Below are positions 1 through 11,286 of a stretch of DNA of 64,000 nucleotides, one piece after another. Position 1 is the first letter of the stretch, and the number at the start of each line of letters is the position of its first letter. The notes under the pieces are model-generated. The model had not been told where the DNA came from. It was given only the letters and a program-made list of their open reading frames with translations, and searched no databases. The DNA lies in contig CM028377.1 of the NCBI GenBank assembly GCA_013146195.2, positions 3,720,001-3,784,000 on the forward strand, given 5' to 3'. The stretch is from Codonopsis lanceolata. Its lineage: Eukaryota > Streptophyta > Magnoliopsida > Asterales > Campanulaceae. The position numbers and the translations under genes are program-made.

Positions 1-259
1 TGTTAGGGTTAAATTCTGCAAATTTTGGGGCTGCCCTGTACACTTAATAAATTGGGTTTTTATGTTGGAAAACTAGTGTTTTTAAGTGAAGTAAATTGGG
101 GCTTTGAGGCACTAATTTATTTGTGAGTCATTTATGTAATGACTATGATAATTGTGGAATTATGTTCTTCTCCGTGAGTACATAAGAATACTATATTTAT
201 TTGTCCAATTCGGACATCGGATGAATAAGTTATAGAGGTTTAAAGTAGGACATTTGATA

Positions 260-1057
260 TGTTGGAAGTGGGTTATCCCACATTGGGAAAATGTGAAAAG
301 CTTGAAGGGTTTATATACAAAGGCTCCCTTGGTGTTGGGTAGCTTGTATAGAAAGTACTATCCCTCCCGCGCGGGAGTGCAAATCAAGGTCCAATTTGGC
401 TTGGACCTGCGGACACGAATGTCGGACCAAATCGTGCTACCTAGACAACCCCGCCTTTTGCACATTTTTCTTTCCATTTTCCACAACAGAAAGACACAAC
501 GCTTGACACAGAAAACACGAAATTCCCTTCCTCTGATACACTTGCATTTGCATTGCATCTTGTTCATTGTCTTTCTTGGCCTCTTGTTTGGTGATAGTCT
601 ACAGACATCTGTTTAGTTCGTCGGACCTTAAGTGCAAAGCAATCCGGTTCTACCGTTGTATCCTGGGAGACGTTCGTCCTAAGTTTGAACTCCAGGCACT
701 TACAGGGAGTGGGGCGAATAACGTTTCAAAGGAAGCGTATTACACGGGCCTCGATGCAGTTTTCCTTCTACTGCCGGACTTGACCTTCTGGGTAGACCTA
801 CAATACTACCACCGGTAGACCTGCGATACTTCTACCGGTAGACAACAGTTCTTCCACCGGTAGACCTTCACTGCTTCACCAGAAGACCTTCACCGGAAGA
901 CCTTCACCAGCAGACCTTGATTCAGGTCACTAGCAGACTTCCCTATAAGTCACCAGAAGACCTGATTCGAAGCAACCAATTGCACAACGGTTTTGTTTTC
1001 GTTATTCAATACTATTTACATTATATTCTGTAAGATTGTATAGGGTTCTACCCAACA
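260..1057 (+). mobile_element. solo Ty1/copia-type LTR
   Basis: It begins TGTTGGAAGTGGGTTATCCC and ends TCTACCCAACA, giving matching TGTTGG/CCAACA termini. The opening followed by a TTATATA box (311-317) is the usual layout of plant copia LTRs. No polyprotein sequence flanks it on either side, so it looks like a solo LTR left by LTR-LTR recombination. The flanks (tgata and tttta) do not form an exact 5-bp target duplication, so the event is old or the ends are off by a few bases. It interrupts the gypsy LTR that surrounds it. Confidence 0.6.
771..970 (+). repeat. degenerate ACCGGTAGACCT tandem array inside the copia LTR
   Basis: About ten imperfect copies of a core (C)ACC(G/A)G(T/A/C)AGACCT, spaced 14-23 bp apart, fill this stretch of the LTR. 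Clear copies include ccaccggtagacctgcgata and caccggaagacctt. The array lies downstream of the LTR TATA box, so it would be transcribed as R/U5 leader. Function is unknown. Confidence 0.75.
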
Positions 1058-1159
1058 TTTTATATAACATTAAAAGTGTTCTAAACATGACTTGGAACAA
1101 CTAATGTTCATGGACTTGTTGGAATTGGAAACTTCAATGAGATGACTAGTTTAGGATTT

Positions 1160-1927
1160 CACCAATTAGGAAGAAACCTCACAGATTCAGTCCTAATTTT
1201 GGGCTGTTTTCTGAAAACTACTGGTACTAATCTACTTCATGGAATTGCCTAAAAAAATTATATGTTGGTCATGTGTATGTTAAGTGATTCTCTGTAAATT
1301 TTCATAAATTTTGGAGTTGGGGAAGTATTTTTAATGAATCATGAACCATGGCTGCGACAGTGAGTCTGAACAAGGGGAACTGGTTATTAACATGATCTTC
1401 ATGTGATCATAAATTGATGAATACAAATCCAATTGGAGTGTTTAAAAATGGAAAAATATAGTTTCAAGAGTCTAGTCTTAGAATAGGCAATAATCCCCTC
1501 ATTTGGAGTTGTGAGAAATTCATGGTTGAATTTACAAGTTGACTAAGTAGAATGAGTCACAACAGAGAACCAGATTTTTAACATGAACTTGAGGTGACTG
1601 TATCCTAAAGAATAAAAGTCTAAATGGAGTACTTTAAAGTGCTAAATTATAATTCTAAGAGTCTAGTTTCTGAATATATAAAATTCATGACATTTGGAGT
1701 TGTGAGGAATTAATGGTCGAATTTATAAGTTGACTGGGCAGAATAATCATAACAGAAAAACAGATTATTAGCTTGATCTTGATATGATCATAGATTGATG
1801 AATACAAGTCCGACTGAAGTGATTTAAAAGGCTAAGTTATAGTTTAAAGAGTCTAATTTCTGAATAAGTAAGATTCAGTACATTTTGTGTTGAGAAGAAT
1901 TTTTAATGCAATTAGAAATATTGTTGC
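1160..1927 (+). repeat. imperfect ~190-bp tandem repeat in the gypsy LTR
   Basis: Three or four diverged units share the same order of motifs: an ACAGA(G/A)AACCAGATT-like start, GATCTTGATATGATCATAGATTGATGAATAC, AAGAGTCTAGTTTCTGAATA and TTTGGAGTTGTGAGGAATT. Approximate units are 1361-1557, 1558-1746 and 1747-1927, with a weaker one upstream. No open frame runs through them. Confidence 0.6.
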
Positions 1928-2910
1928 GCCGAGTGATTTGTAATAATTGAACTTGTTAAGGATTGATTCTCCATATTTAATGATATGACTTATAAGGCAT
2001 GTTGTGTATTTTGACTCGAAGCATAATCCGCTTTTGATTACTCTGTGGTTTCATTGATAATTGCTTCACCAACTTATGTTGAATTTATATTTCACTAATA
2101 GGTGAAATTGTGAACTGTTGATCTAGGGTTTCTTAATGAGACAAGAACCTAACTATGATTGAACCGAGAACTTAGAAAAGGTTTAGAAATGCTAATAGCA
2201 TTTATAACCTAATTGGAATAAACTGTAGCAAGGACTCAACGGAGTCAAGTTAAGGAACAATTGAACCTTACGAGGATCGTGGTGAGATCCTATGATAATT
2301 AGATTCCATTTGGCTAAATTACTAGCTTTTGGGACTTGAAATGAATAGAGTGGACAACATGACACTTGTGATTTAGAGACTCAAATGAGCTCCTATTGTG
2401 GTTTTGTGATTATTGTCACAATGTGCATAATCGTATGCGTTTAGTAGATCTGTATATCTACTTGAGAATTTGCAAGTAAACATCTACTTGTGCATTGCAT
2501 ATAAGTCCAGCTGGCATTACTTGAGTTTTTACGTTGATGGTGGGACGATGTATTGTCTTCACGAATTATGGGATTTGTGGTTGCTATGTATCGTCGTAAC
2601 GGATTCGGTTCACACACCCCTCCATTGCTAGCTACAGTGGGAAGTATCCCCCTTTGTCGTAACCAAAAGAGCGCATTGGCTAGTGCTATTTTTCCGAGTG
2701 GCTCGACCGAAAAGAGAGCTCGGTACTTTGATACCCGATCACGGGTGTCACTGGCACGATATGATTAACAGTTGTGATTTCAGGAGCGACACAACGACAT
2801 TGATTCGGTACCTTCTCTATCCTTTATGTGGCTTACTATGGGCACTTATGTGATAACAAAGTGTTAGTTGAACATGAGATCTTATTGACCATGTTTGTAT
2901 TGGCTGATAT

Positions 2911-3190
2911 TATATGAAAGACTTGATGTGTATATATATAGATATGCACACTTATACATGATGATTATATGAGAGATTTGATATGTATATATAGAGATAT
3001 ACATACTTATATATGAGATATATATGAAAGACTTGATGTGTATATATATAGATATGCACACTTATACATGATGATTATATGGGAGATTTGATATGTATAT
3101 ATAGAGATATACATACTTATATAGGTGTATATATATAAATATGCACCCTTACACGTGATGATTCTATGAATAGCTTGATTAGTATATATA
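2911..3190 (+). repeat. 110-bp tandem repeat, TA-rich
   Basis: 2911-3020 and 3021-3130 are nearly identical 110-bp copies starting tatatgaaagacttgatgtg, followed by a diverged partial third copy. Each unit has two ~55-bp halves that also resemble one another (gacttgatgtgtatatatat and gatttgatatgtatatatag). It lies inside the gypsy LTR. Confidence 0.85.
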
Positions 3191-4235
3191 ATGATATATA
3201 TACATGCATATGATGTTTTATGGGAACTACCTTCTAATTCATTTAATTTGTGTTTGAACAGGGAATTACACCCTGGTTCATTTGGACGGTTTAGTAAGTA
3301 AGAAGAAATGGTTATCTTGTGGAGTATCGAAACGATACGACGCCTCTTCACGGGTTTTTCTGTCATTTGTAAAATGACACCATGATTATTTTTATGTTAC
3401 ATAATTATATGTTACATATCTCTTGTAGTAGCGTACTGGGTCATTATGACTCATCCCGTACTTTGTTTTCTAGTTGCAGTAATTGGTGGCCGCGTTGAGG
3501 CCGAGTAGATCATGACTGTAGCAGTGCGCAACTGATTGATAGATCGAGATTAGATCGTGTGGTTCGTGTTTGTAGCATCCGACTTTCCCGAGTAGCAGCT
3601 TGTGGAGTCATGTTCCTTTTTAGCATTGTCATTGATATCATGTACTTTGTTATTCTTGTGAGATCGACATTTTGTAAAGTTATTTAGACTTTACAGTCGG
3701 GTAGAATACTTGGGTATTTGTATTGGTTCTTTCTTGGGCCGATGTGTTGTGTCGTGCCTTGTTCGTGGTTTTCGTATTTATTTTAGTTGTCTCCTGGGCA
3801 CGCAGTAGCTTTGGGGCATTTCTTTATTCCATTTGTTATAGTTGTTGGTTGACCCCGATATGCTTTAGTCGTTGGGTAATTGATATATTAGGTTGTTCCT
3901 TTGTTGAAACGCCGGCCTGGAGTGTCGATGGTTTGTTCAGCGTCTGCAATGTCGCAGCACGCGAGTTTTGTTTTTCCCATTTGTGAGATAATGTCTCTCT
4001 TGGTTTCTTTGGCTTTGGTTTCGAGATTCATAGCTCGGGACTTCATTTATTTATTGTTTCCGCTAATTCGATTTTTGAAATACCGTATTTTAGTGCGGCT
4101 TGATGTCCATGTTTAGAGCGTGTTAGCTCAACTGTTCGACTTGCACTACTGTTTAACAAGTGTTTGTCTTCTTCTTGCAACTTTCAGCGGCACGATCTTG
4201 GGATTTCATGTTGAAATCCGAGTCGGGTCGTGACA

Positions 4236-5491
4236 GTCCGGTTGTCAAACCAGCCACTATTCGCAATGTTCTCAGTTTAGCCATCTCCAAAGCTTGGCCT
4301 ATACACAAACTAGATGTCAAAAATGCTTTCATGCATGGCGAACTCAATGAAACTGTCTACATGCATCAACCATTGGGTTTTCGTGACAAATCTTTTCCTG
4401 ATCATGTCTGTTTACTATAGAAGTCTCTCTATGGGTTGAAGCAAGCTCCCTGGGCTTGGTACAAACGATTTCTAGATTATGCTTCTTATCTTGGTTTCTC
4501 CAATAGCAAGTCTGATCACCCTTTTTTTATTTATCATAAAGGTAATGATCTAGCATACATACTTCTCTATGTCGATGATATTATTCTTTCAGCTTCATCA
4601 GATGGTGTACACAAATCTATCATGGCTCTTCTCAGCTTCGATTTTGCAATGAAAGATTTGGGTCCTCTGTATTTTTTCTTGGGAATATTGTCATTACTCG
4701 TCATTCGGGTGGTCTCCTTTTGTCTCAGAAAAAGTACGTCGAGGAAATCATACACTGAGCTGGGATGTCCTCTTGCAAACCTTGCTCCATGCCCATTGAT
4801 ACTAAACCCAAGTTGAGTGCCTCTTCCAGTACACCCTATGTTGATCCTTTTCATTATCGGAGCCTTGCAGGTGCATTACAGTACCTCACATTCACTAGAC
4901 CTAACATATCATATGATGTCCAGCAAGTTTGTCTTTTCATGCACAACCCGATGGAGGTACACATGGAGGCTCTTAAGTGTATTGTACGCTACATTCAAGG
5001 TTCTCTCACACATGGCTTACATCTATATCCTTTATCGACAATCAATCTGGTCTCTTACACGCGGGATTGGGGTGCCCCGACACCAGACATTCCACATCGG
5101 GTTACTATGTCTTTTTTGGCGATAACTTAATCTCTTGGTCTTCCAAACGGCAAGCTATTTTGTCTCGATCTAGTGCCGAATGTGAATATAGGGGAGTCGC
5201 CAACGTCGTCCCTGAGTCTTGCTGGTTGCGCAACCTTCTACTTGAACTGTATTTTTCTATTACAAAGGCTACTTTAGTCTATTGCGATAACGTAAGTGCC
5301 ATATATCTCTCCGGCAATCCAATTCAACATCAGTGTACTAAACATGTTGAGTTGGATATTCATTTTGTTCATGAACAAGTTGCTCGCGGTCAGGTTTGTG
5401 TTTTGCATGTTCCATCCCGTCATTAGATAGTGGATATCTTCACCAAAGGCCTTCCATTGATTCTATTTGACGACATTCGGGATAGTCTCAG
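4236..5491 (+). pseudogene. Ty1/copia pol remnant (reverse transcriptase and RNase H)
   Basis: Conceptual translation gives the copia RT order: SPVVKPATIR, LDVKNAFMHG, KSLYGLKQAPWAW and the catalytic YVDD (4568-4579). After a frameshift near 4690 come SLAGALQYLTFTRP and the RNase H motifs SSAECEYRGVAN, VYCDNVSAIYL and TKHVELDIHFVHEQV. Gag, protease and integrase are absent because the gypsy LTR inserted just before the RT. In-frame TAG stops replace expected codons before KSLYGLKQ (about 4420) and before IVDIFTKGLP (about 5424). The frame continues across the hAT insertion at 8337. The copy is clearly dead; family assignment is firm. Confidence 0.9.
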
Positions 5492-5493
5492 CT

Positions 5494-5932
5494 AGGGGTA
5501 GGCCTGTCAATTTCAACTCATTACCCATGAACCCACCCAACCCAACCCACTAATTACCCAACCCAACCCAACCCATTAATAAAATAAATTTAAATGGGTT
5601 ACCCAACTTAACCCATTTAATTTAATGGGTTAAGTTGGGTTGAACCCATTAACTTGAATAAACCCAACAATTAAAACGTTAAGTGGTTTTTGCTTCATGA
5701 CTTAAAACAAAGTTGTATAAGCTCTTGTTGCCGCCGAAAGGTCTCCCAACTATTTTTGCAACAACACAAGTGCTGAGTGCATTAATACATCTACATGGCA
5801 AGGGCAACGAAGAGCCCCCCCAACACCCCACACTCTACACCCTCCAGCAAACATATATAAACAATTACTTGATTTACTTCCTTTTCAAGTTTTAGATAAC
5901 CTGATGTTACTTCTTCCCTGAAATGTCTTTTA

Positions 5933-6003
<71 letters not shown>

Positions 6004-6350
6004 AATGTTAAGTGTAAAGAACTTCGAGGATAAAAAATATTTTAGATTTTAGGTACATGATAGTAACAATCGGTATGAAAACGTTCATTTGTGGTGTTAG
6101 AACTGTGATGTGTTAGGGATATATTTTATTTATCCATAAAAAAATTAAAAAAATTAAAATTTTAAAAAAAATTTAAAGTAATTAAAAATAAAAAACGGGT
6201 TAAAGTGGGTCGACCCGCTTTAACCCGACCCATTTATGACCCGACCCATCTGACCCATTTAATATTTGGGTTGTAGCAGGTCATGACCTATTTTAACTTC
6301 CCATTCCAACCCATTCCAACCCAACCCAACCCAACCCAATTGACACCCCT
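5494..6350. mobile_element. non-autonomous hAT-type element with ACCCAACCC subterminal repeats
   Basis: Ends AGGGGTAGGCCTGTCAATT and CCAATTGACACCCCT form imperfect inverted repeats. Subterminal zones are packed with acccaaccc on the left (5530-5670) and its near-mirror on the right (6190-6340), including ggtcgaccc. The middle holds a (TC)n(AC)n(TA)n microsatellite at 5935-6002. Flanking agct is shared on both sides, but an 8-bp duplication of its own is not seen. Confidence 0.5.
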
Positions 6351-7044
6351 AGCTAGGGGTGACAAAAATTTATCCAACCCATTGGGTTATCTATAATATC
6401 CATTATAAAAGACTTATTGGGTATTATCCATTAACACCCAATTAAGTTAATGGGTGTTAATGGATATTATTCATTAACACTCATTAACAAAATGGATAAT
6501 TTATGGATATTAACCGGTTATCCATTAATGTCATCACAACCATTTGGTTTATCAACTTATGCCACCAACACCACCTGCCTCCTCCCACCGCTGCCACTTC
6601 TCAACTCTGACAACCGCCACCAATCACCACCACCAACCGCCGCCACCATCTGCCGCCCATCGCCACCAATCTCCGACCACCACCGCCGCCAACCTCAGCC
6701 TTCGGTCACCACCTTCCGCCACCACCACTACTATATGTTCTTTACTTAAAAATTATAATAAATAGAAATGTAACCTATTATTTATTAATATTAAATATTA
6801 ACAAGATTCGAACTTTGATCAAGTTACTTTATACCAAAACTTGTTACCACTAGGCTAGACCCCTTTTTGAAATTTATTTGAAAGTTTAATATAAATATAA
6901 ACAAGTAATCATAAAAGTTGTTGATTATTATGAACTTATTTATTATTTTGTTTTGGATTATTTATAATTATAATGAATATAATTATTTAAATTAAATTTT
7001 TTTTGTGTTTTGTAAAAATTGCACTTAAATTGCATCAACTTATT

Positions 7045-7430
7045 GTACCGCACACTCTTCATTTACTTGTCAATTTCATTTTGTTAAATTAACGGTTGGC
7101 TCCATTTCCTTTATTTCGCTTAATATTTATTGCTCAATTTCATTTGGTTTAAAAAATATTTAGCTAGAAATTAAAAGTTGGCAAGACAAAAAAGAAAACA
7201 AAGTCTACACAAGTTTAATATGCATTTAAAAAAAATCATGACCACAAATTATGACATTTTTTAACAAAAAAATATGCATTTTTTAATATTTGATGATCCA
7301 TTTCATTAACTTTTAGTAGCCCATTAGTAATAAAATGATATTTTTATGCCTCAATTTTTGAAAGTTGACTGTTTAAGTGAAATATCTCGAAATGAAACAG
7401 TGAACTTTTTGCCCGGAACGAAAGAAGTAT
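7045..7430. mobile_element. degenerate Stowaway-like segment
   Basis: Parts at 7300-7430 (cccattagtaataaaatgat, gaaagttgactgtttaagtg) resemble the body and right arm of the better preserved Stowaway MITE at 10756-10932. A matching left part may lie near 7045-7150. Ends are too eroded to place, and no TA duplication can be shown. Confidence 0.35.
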
Positions 7431-7736
7431 ATTGGTCTGATAGTCGTGGGTGTTTGTTAGTATAGTCGGAATGATTAGCTATTCACGGTTTGTTGTCTTT
7501 TTTAATCTTTGCATATGTTACTTTTTTTTATTATACTATAATTTCTCTAATTTATTTGGAAGAACAAAAATATTTAATAGTCATCATGTGCCGAGACAAC
7601 TGAAGCATTTTGTGATATAGAGTTTCCTAGAAAGGTCTCCAAGTTGTGGTTGTTTTGCTTGCCAATTGTAATTAACACAAAATTATGGTTGTGTTATTCT
7701 TTGAGCAGGTGATGTGTGAGTGCTCTCATATATATA

Positions 7737-8060
7737 CTAGTACTCTTGCCCGTGCCGATGGCACGACACCAGTATATTTCAAATATTTCAAATTACAAAA
7801 CTTACGATTTTTTTAAAAATTTATTTGTATACAAAATTGCGTGCATAAAATTAGTGGGTTTGGTAGAGGAAGGATTAGCGGCCACCAACCGTGAATAGTG
7901 GGGGGAGTTAGAGAGAGAGTGGTAGTTACTCAACCGCCGTTCACACATGTGAACTTGGGGAATGATAATGACCGTAGGATCTCAGTAAATGAATCAATCT
8001 CAGCCGCTCTTTATCCCAAGTCAATTGCGAGCGTGCGATTATGACCTCTATTGTATTATA
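7737..8060 (-). mobile_element. short non-autonomous Helitron
   Basis: On the minus strand it ends CTAG (7740-7737) followed by a host T. A hairpin CGTGCC-atc-GGCACG (7765-7751) precedes the end by about ten bases, the Helitron 3' signature. The 5' region, around 7960-8060, shares with the larger Helitron at 21703-23519 a block about a ctgagattcattta-like motif and an ACAATAGA-type start. The exact 5' TC is lost in an expanded TA/TG microsatellite (8054-8096). Confidence 0.65.
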
Positions 8061-8096
8061 TATATATATATATATATTGTGTGTGTGTGTGTGTGT
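8054..8096. repeat. (TA)n(TG)n microsatellite
   Basis: Uninterrupted ta dinucleotides followed by gt dinucleotides, then a poly-T run at 8110-8124. It obscures the 5' end of the adjacent Helitron. Confidence 0.9.
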
Positions 8097-8336
8097 AGTT
8101 TTGTGCGTTTTTTTTTTTTTTTTTGTGTTGTGATTAGTGAATAATAATATATCTAGAAAAGTAATACTAAAAAATAAATTAAAATATGATGTTACTTATT
8201 GGGTATTATCCGGATAATATCCATTTATTAATGAATAGATTTGGATATTATCCAATAACACCCATTAATTATATTGGGTAGATAATGGTTTTATCCAAAT
8301 TGTCTGGTAACACCCAATTGCCACCCCTAGTCTCAG

Positions 8337-8555
8337 TGTTCACCCTCCTCCCATTTCGACTGTAGGGAAGTAACAGAATCTGTATACATAATGCAAGATA
8401 TATGTAAATATATTGTTTCCTAATTAACTTATAGCCTAAATTAGTGTATCATCACTTATCTAATCATTAGGCTAGCTAGGATTCCTAAGATTATTTTGTA
8501 TATGTATTGTTTTTGAATAATGAGATACACACGGAACATTGCCTTCTTTCACATA
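8337..8555 (+). mobile_element. copia pol end and 3' LTR remnant
   Basis: After the second agtctcag the copia frame ends within HPPPISTVGK (8340-8369). An AT-rich tract follows with tttgtatatgtattgttttt and ataatgagatacacacggaa, resembling the 3' part of short copia LTRs. LTR limits are approximate, and no 5' partner is in the window. Confidence 0.45.
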
Positions 8556-9000
8556 TGTTCTCAGCCTTGTTTATCGAAACATTTATGTTCAGGACGATGA
8601 GTGTAATAATTCAACACATGTTGTAGTGACATTTACTAACTATGCTTCTACTGGATTTTGACTTAGTTTGCAGAACTATTGTTTCTTCTTATATATCTTT
8701 GTATTTTACTGCAGAATGTTTATTGATATGTTTTTATTTCAGAAAATTATCCTGTTTCATTTGATAGGTGTCCTGGGAGTCTGGGACACGTCATAATGAT
8801 TGTGGGTGAGGGCATTGAGTTATTGAAAGCATCACAAGAGTTTATGTTAGGAATGAGGATATAACTCTATTTCATTATGTCTATTCGCCTGGGATCGTTC
8901 AGGAAACTCGAGTTGTTGTCAGGGGATGACTCCTACTATTTATGTCAAGTGTCGTTTTACTATATCCCATGATGTGTTACTGCAGTATATAATCATTTTG
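8556..9000. other. unassigned stretch with a possible exon-like fragment
   Basis: No element boundary is visible. A short open stretch at 8819-8929 reads VIESITRVYVRNEDITLFHY and continues to VVVRG before a stop. The composition looks protein-like, but I do not recognise it and it has no start or splice context I would trust. It could be a captured exon or chance. Confidence 0.25.
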
Positions 9001-9640
9001 TGTTAATAGTTCTGATGTCTGTTATTGACATTAGTATTATTGGATTTTTTTAGTTTTGAAAAAACTGTGTTAACTATTCTGATCATCAACATTATTGGAT
9101 TTTTTTGGTTTTGAAACAATTGTGTTAACAATTCTGATGCCTAGCAGGTATCAACATTATTGGATTTTTTTTGTCTTGAAAAAATTGTGTTAACAGTTTT
9201 AATGCCTAGCAGGCATCAACATTATTGGATTTTTTTGGTCTTGAAAAACCTGTGTTAACAGTTCTGATGCATTTCCTTGGCATCAGCATTATTGGAATTT
9301 TTTTCTTGAAAAAACTGTGTTAACAGTTTTGATGCCTAACATTGACATCTGGATTTTTTTTCTTGAAAAAACTGTGTTAACAGTTCTAATGCCTAGCATT
9401 AACATCAGCATTATTGAAATTTTTTTCTTGAAAAAACTGTATTCACAGATCTGATGCCTAGCATTGACATCAGTATTATTGAATTTTTTTTTCTTGAAAA
9501 AACTGTGTTAATAGTTCTGATGCCTAGCATTGACATCAGCGTTATTGGATTTTTTTTCTTGAAAAAGCTGTGTTAATAGTTCTGATGCCTAGCATTGGCA
9601 TCAGCATTATTGGATTTTTTTGTATTAACAGTCTGGATGC
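9001..9640 (+). repeat. ~64-bp minisatellite, about ten units
   Basis: Successive units read attattggatttttttcttg, then aaaaaactgtgttaacagtt, then ctgatgcctagcattgacat followed by cagc. Unit length varies from about 55 to 67 bp. Middle and late units differ at only a few positions, so the array expanded fairly recently. No element ends flank it clearly. Confidence 0.9.
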
Positions 9641-10199
9641 GATTTATCTTTATTAATGACATTTTTGTCATTTGACAACCAATTTGTAGTTATATGAAAT
9701 GTTCAAAAAATTGATGGACCTAGATGAAAACTTGTTTATAAAATTATACCCACTTGAAATTTGCCCTATTTTTTAAATATCCTATTAAGTGTTTGGCGGG
9801 CTACCCTTTTACTAATTAGGCCATGGGATGGGTTGTGGTGGGAAAAGATTGAAGCGGGTTGAATAAAACTCATTGAATCAAACAAACTTTGCACAATTGC
9901 GAAACTGTGTTTTTGATGTCACTGTTGGGCTCTCTATATTGCAGGACTAACTGTAAAAAAAATTAATTTTTTTATATACAAAATATACGAGAAAGTAGCA
10001 ATACATGTCGTGATTTTACGATCGTGCACATTGTGCAAGGGATAAAAACTTAAGTTTAAGTTCCTGCAGAAAACGCTTCCAAAATATTTCCTTTTGATGA
10101 ATATGTAGAGCCAATCAACTGTGGGCATATTCATCAATTCTACAATCGCATTGTAATGACCCGAGTCCGATAGCTCGATCCGCTACGTGTAGCCCACAC
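9641..10199. other. unassigned AT-rich spacer
   Basis: Nothing coding is seen. At 10153-10175 the sequence TGTAATGACCCGAGTCCGAT resembles the reverse complement of the gypsy LTR end at 4217-4235, so an LTR fragment may begin here. Confidence 0.3.
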
Positions 10200-11045
10200 A
10201 CTGGCGCAAAAATTTCGCTAGTTATTTTTAATCTTTTTGTTCAAGCATGAATATCTTTAGTTCAACATGAAAAATCAAGGAATCATCGTTATGTTTTCTA
10301 CTAGAAATCAATAGGCATATCTCAAATAAAGAACTCAAACAACTGTGTTCAATGAGAGGGTTGACCATCCCTCATTGAAGAATTTGTTTTTCATGTATAA
10401 CCTATTATAAGTGTTCCTTCTCATTAATCAAAAACCCTAATGTGTATTACATCTAATCTATATACAATAGAGTCTAGATTCATTAATTAGTGAGGATATA
10501 TAGTAATATAATTAATACTAAGTCACTTATCTAATATTAGCAATTTTAACCCTCCTTATCACTTTTTTGGTTCAGTCAATTAATTCAGATTTATAGATGA
10601 ATTTTATTGGAAATTTAAACCCAATATTAAATTAAGCTGGAAGAGTCCATCCGATTAATTTGAAAAGAAATGATAAGGAGTGTTATAATTGTTCATATTT
10701 GGATGGCCGCTCCTCTTATTGAACACAATTGATTAAGTTCTTCATATGAGATATACTCCATCCGTTCTGAGTAAATAGTCCCCGTTTGAAAGTCAATTTT
10801 TAAAGAAAATGATACATTTAGTTGTTCATTAGTAATAAAATGACATTTTTTTACCTTCATTTTTGAAAGTCAACTCTTTAAGTGAAATATCCCTAAATGA
10901 AATAGTAGACTATTTACCCAAAACGGAGGGAGTACCTATTAATCTCTCTAGTAGAAAATGTGAGGCATCATATTTCCTTGATTTTTCATGCTTGAACAAA
11001 ACGGGTTATTAAAAATTACTAGTGAAATTTTAATCCGGTGAATTC
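10200..11045. mobile_element. foldback (long inverted-repeat) element
   Basis: The left arm (about 10200-10440) and right arm (about 10660-11045) are inverted copies. Matching blocks include TTGTTCAAGCATGAA/ttcatgcttgaacaa, TTTTCTACTAGA/tctagtagaaaa and GTGTTCAAT/attgaacac. The right arm is interrupted by a Stowaway MITE. The arms are diverged but collinear, so the transcript would form a long imperfect hairpin. No coding sequence or target duplication was found. Confidence 0.65.
10756..10932. mobile_element. Stowaway MITE (Tc1/mariner type)
   Basis: A 177-bp element flanked by TA on both sides (10754-10755, 10933-10934). Inverted ends are CTCCATCCGTTCTGAGTAAA and TTTACCCAAAACGGAGGGAG, matching the CTCCCTCCGT consensus of plant Stowaway MITEs. 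Confidence 0.92.
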
Positions 11046-11286
11046 ATTGGTTGACTATCTTTAGAGGAGTGACGTGTGGACATCTGCCAATTTAGAATTG
11101 GTAAATTTGTCGGGAATTGATTGCCTCTAGATCTTCATCAAAATGTAGCTTTTTAGAAGTTTTTTCAGTTAGAACTTTTAGTTTTTATCACTTGTCGTGG
11201 ATCCGGGTCTATCTTTTCACATATCTTATATACATGTTTTATAAAAAAATTATTTTTAATTTCTGTTGCAATTGACCACGATATAA

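Larger units (their letters stand above)
1..4235 (+). mobile_element. Ty3/gypsy LTR, probably Tekay/Del chromovirus type
   Basis: The segment ends with GAGTCGGGTCGTGACA (4220-4235), a terminus seen in plant chromovirus LTRs, and the next base opens a copia reverse transcriptase frame in mid-domain, so 4235 is an insertion boundary. The rest is non-coding, with internal tandem repeats typical of very long chromovirus LTRs. After removing the copia LTR at 260-1057, about 3.4 kb remains, a plausible Tekay LTR length. Position 1 reads TGTTAG, but whether that is the true LTR start cannot be seen. It may be a solo LTR or the 3' LTR of an element lying to the left. The lineage name is inference; the right boundary is well supported. 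Confidence 0.6.
6353..8328. mobile_element. second hAT-like element with TTATCCA subterminal repeats
   Basis: The left end CTAGGGGTGACAAAAATTTATCC and right end TTTTATCCAAATTG...CCACCCCT are inverted. Repeated ttatcca/tggataa motifs sit near both ends (6370-6510 and 8195-8310). It contains a CCACC-rich tract (6560-6730), an old Stowaway-like segment and a small Helitron. There is no intact coding region. Confidence 0.5.
5484..8336. mobile_element. hAT-like insertion(s) with 8-bp target duplication
   Basis: The copia sequence is interrupted between two copies of agtctcag (5484-5491 and 8329-8336), the 8-bp duplication expected of hAT transposons. Joining the flanks restores a continuous copia frame. 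The insert starts CTAGGGGTAGGCCTGTCAAT and ends CAATTGCCACCCCT, matching the AGGGGTG(G/T)CAATTGGG termini of plant hAT MITEs. Internally, at 6341-6362, a second pair of ends meets (GACACCCCT then AGCTAGGGGTGAC). The insert is therefore best read as two non-autonomous elements, about 5494-6350 and 6353-8328, one placed at the edge of the other. No transposase is visible. Confidence 0.7.

Noticed and set aside
3007..3366. 119-residue Tyr/Ile/Ser-rich frame on the minus strand
   Set aside because: It is read through the 110-bp TA-rich tandem repeat; composition follows from the repeat.
5520..5660. acccaaccc arrays as interstitial telomere DNA
   Set aside because: The unit is not the plant telomere TTTAGGG, and the arrays are the known subterminal repeats of hAT MITEs with matching terminal repeats.
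9001..9640. Regular array as a possible CRISPR
   Set aside because: Units are contiguous and vary throughout, there are no constant repeats separating unique spacers, and the context is a plant nuclear genome.
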